A DNA stretch of 38,997 nucleotides from Patescibacteria group bacterium. Its GTDB lineage: Bacteria; Patescibacteriota; Patescibacteriia; SCPX01. Below, one piece after another: positions 37,776 to 38,997 of the stretch. The stretch covers positions 1 to 38,997 of the forward strand of contig SCPX01000075.1 of the NCBI GenBank assembly GCA_004298615.1. The letters are read 5' to 3'. The position numbers were made by a program, and so were the translations under genes. Below the pieces are notes generated by a model. It saw nothing but the letters and a program-made list of their open reading frames with translations. It was not told where the DNA came from and ran no database searches. Every line of letters starts with the position of its first letter. The stretch's first letter is position 1.

Positions 37776-38997
37776 ATGCCGAAATTTGATAAGGGAGAAT
37801 CTGCGATAATGGAAAAAGAAGCATTTTCAATTGATGATGCGGAAAAAATAGTAAAAAGCGCGTTAGGCGGCGACGCTCTTAAAAGAGCGGATAAAATGAC
37901 TGATAGTGATATAACCGAAGAGGAATATAAAAAATATGAAGAAGCCGACAAACTCCCGCCGGACATAAGGAATATTTGGTGGAAAGCGGAAAACGAACGG
38001 GCGCAAATATGGTTCCTCGCTAATAATGAAGCTCAGCAAGAAGGCGAGGAGTCAGGCGGTTTGGCGGAAATTTTAAGAGAAAAAGATGACATTTTAAGTG
38101 AAGCGCAGAAGATTATCCTTAAGGAAAAAGTGCCGGACAAAATTATAAAAGCTTTTGACGAATTGACAGATGATTATAAGAGTAAATTAAATAATAATGA
38201 TTTTTTAAAAGAAAGCGGCGACGAAAATGCGGAAAAAGTTTCAAATAGTCTGAAAGCGGCCATAAACGAATTAACAAATTTTAAAAATCAAGTAAAATTT
38301 ATTACATCAAATAATAATACAAATTTTATGCCAGAATCATCATCAAAAGAAATATCGTCAATTATAAATATTCAAAATAATAATGATGGCGAGGAGGTTG
38401 GCAGGATCGCCGATGAAGAGTTGGCGCAGGAAATGGCCAATAAGGCGAATGAAATGCATAAGGAGTGGAAAGATAAAATTGAGGATGCATCCAATAAAGA
38501 AATCAATGAAACAATTGGACCGGCCGCGGATAAAGCCATGGAGGATGTTTTTATAAATGAGACAGGCGTGAAATACGAGATAGCCGTACAAGAAGCGATG
38601 AAGGATATGAAAGGAACGGAAGATGAGATTAATAAAGAAGTCGATAATAACGATGGAATCGTGAATGATCGAGCCTCTGACATCAAAGATGACGCGGTGA
38701 GAAACGAAATTATTGGCGACAATGATGAAGCGAAACAAAACATGAATAATGAAGTAAGCAACTTAAAAGTTGACGCTGAAAGAAAAATCGGCGAGATTGA
38801 TCCGGAACCGCCGAGCAAAGAGCCGATTCAAGAGAAAGAAAAAGAAATTAAAGACGAAAAAATAGAATCCGCAAAAAAAGACATTGGTGGCAAAATTAAA
38901 AGCATTGACGGCAAAATTCAAATTTTGGAAAATTCGCACGGCAATCCATATGATCGCCGCCTTTATATCGCGCGCGAGGCAGGTATAGATATAAAGC
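37776..38997 (+). CDS. Large acidic helical protein, 3' end beyond the window
   Basis: Open for 407 codons without a stop to the window edge, from ATG 37776 (MPKFDKGESAIMEKEAF). Very rich in Glu, Asp, Lys and Asn. Several long helix/coiled-coil stretches are likely (DEELAQEMANKANEMHKEWK; ERKIGEIDPEPPSKEP then EIKDEKIESAKKDIGGKI). An Asn-rich spacer lies around residues 175-205. No signal peptide or membrane helix is seen in the visible part. I do not recognise the family. An internal Met 11 codons in is an alternative start. No SD. Confidence 0.75.
   Translation, partial: MPKFDKGESAIMEKEAFSIDDAEKIVKSALGGDALKRADKMTDSDITEEEYKKYEEADKLPPDIRNIWWKAENERAQIWFLANNEAQQEGEESGGLAEILREKDDILSEAQKIILKEKVPDKIIKAFDELTDDYKSKLNNNDFLKESGDENAEKVSNSLKAAINELTNFKNQVKFITSNNNTNFMPESSSKEISSIINIQNNNDGEEVGRIADEELAQEMANKANEMHKEWKDKIEDASNKEINETIGPAADKAMEDVFINETGVKYEIAVQEAMKDMKGTEDEINKEVDNNDGIVNDRASDIKDDAVRNEIIGDNDEAKQNMNNEVSNLKVDAERKIGEIDPEPPSKEPIQEKEKEIKDEKIESAKKDIGGKIKSIDGKIQILENSHGNPYDRRLYIAREAGIDIK

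Noticed and set aside
1-38997. CRISPR arrays, insertion sequences, rRNA genes
   Set aside because: No regularly spaced repeats, transposase or rRNA segments were seen.

Overview
The window looks like chromosomal DNA of a Candidate Phyla Radiation (Patescibacteria, probably Parcubacteria-like) bacterium. The signs are short dense genes, standard code with TGA as stop, most core genes lacking a Shine-Dalgarno (SD) sequence, many extended -10 promoters (TGnTATAAT type), tRNA genes mostly without encoded CCA, and palindromic intergenic elements. This assignment is inference from style and gene content; no rRNA is present to confirm it.

Layout. 1-5892 (-): an alpha-glucan operon read ruvC, glycogen synthase, two GH57 glycosidases, an APH-fold kinase and a second glycogen synthase (cut by the window edge), mostly joined by 4-nt overlaps. 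5986-12758: yebC, a PGI/PMI isomerase, a lamin-tail surface protein overlapping trigger factor, endonuclease IV and an enlarged CsrA. 12904-15981: two tRNAs, IPP isomerase, thioredoxin, RNase HII, a methyltransferase and YraN, with three identical parS palindromes within 1.03 kb, suggesting an origin-proximal ParB loading zone. 16062-19615: an accessory block (sugar ketoisomerase-like cupin, small protein, YkgJ-type cysteine cluster protein) divergent from an SF2 helicase that ends in a sigma-70 region 4-like domain. 19652-31647: nusA behind a mini-attenuator, membrane pyrophosphatase, GIY-YIG protein, proS, gdhA, tyrS, pnp, NYN nuclease, rpsO and several tRNAs, two of which sit inside broken tRNA anticodon arms. 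31995-35441: a carbonic-anhydrase-like protein, tRNA-Arg, an aberrant tRNA-His, then an SOS block (dinB-lexA divergent from an SRAP/HMCES gene) around a palindromic operator. 35640-38997: two orphan small genes, a strongly structured candidate ncRNA, short transcription units, and a large acidic helical protein running off the end.

How the parts fit. Core genes form ordinary housekeeping groups for translation, RNA decay, glycan storage and repair, and lack SDs. Accessory single genes have their own consensus promoter, strong GGAGG-type SD and terminator. CsrA binds GGA motifs, so the SD-bearing subset could form a natural CsrA regulon (inference). The most unusual items are the helicase-sigma4 fusion (17825-19615), the rod-shaped ncRNA (36953-37199), the nested tRNA loci (26511-26670 and 28227-28390), the LexA operator inside a perfect promoter (34719-34747), and the interleaved pairing in the rpsO leader.
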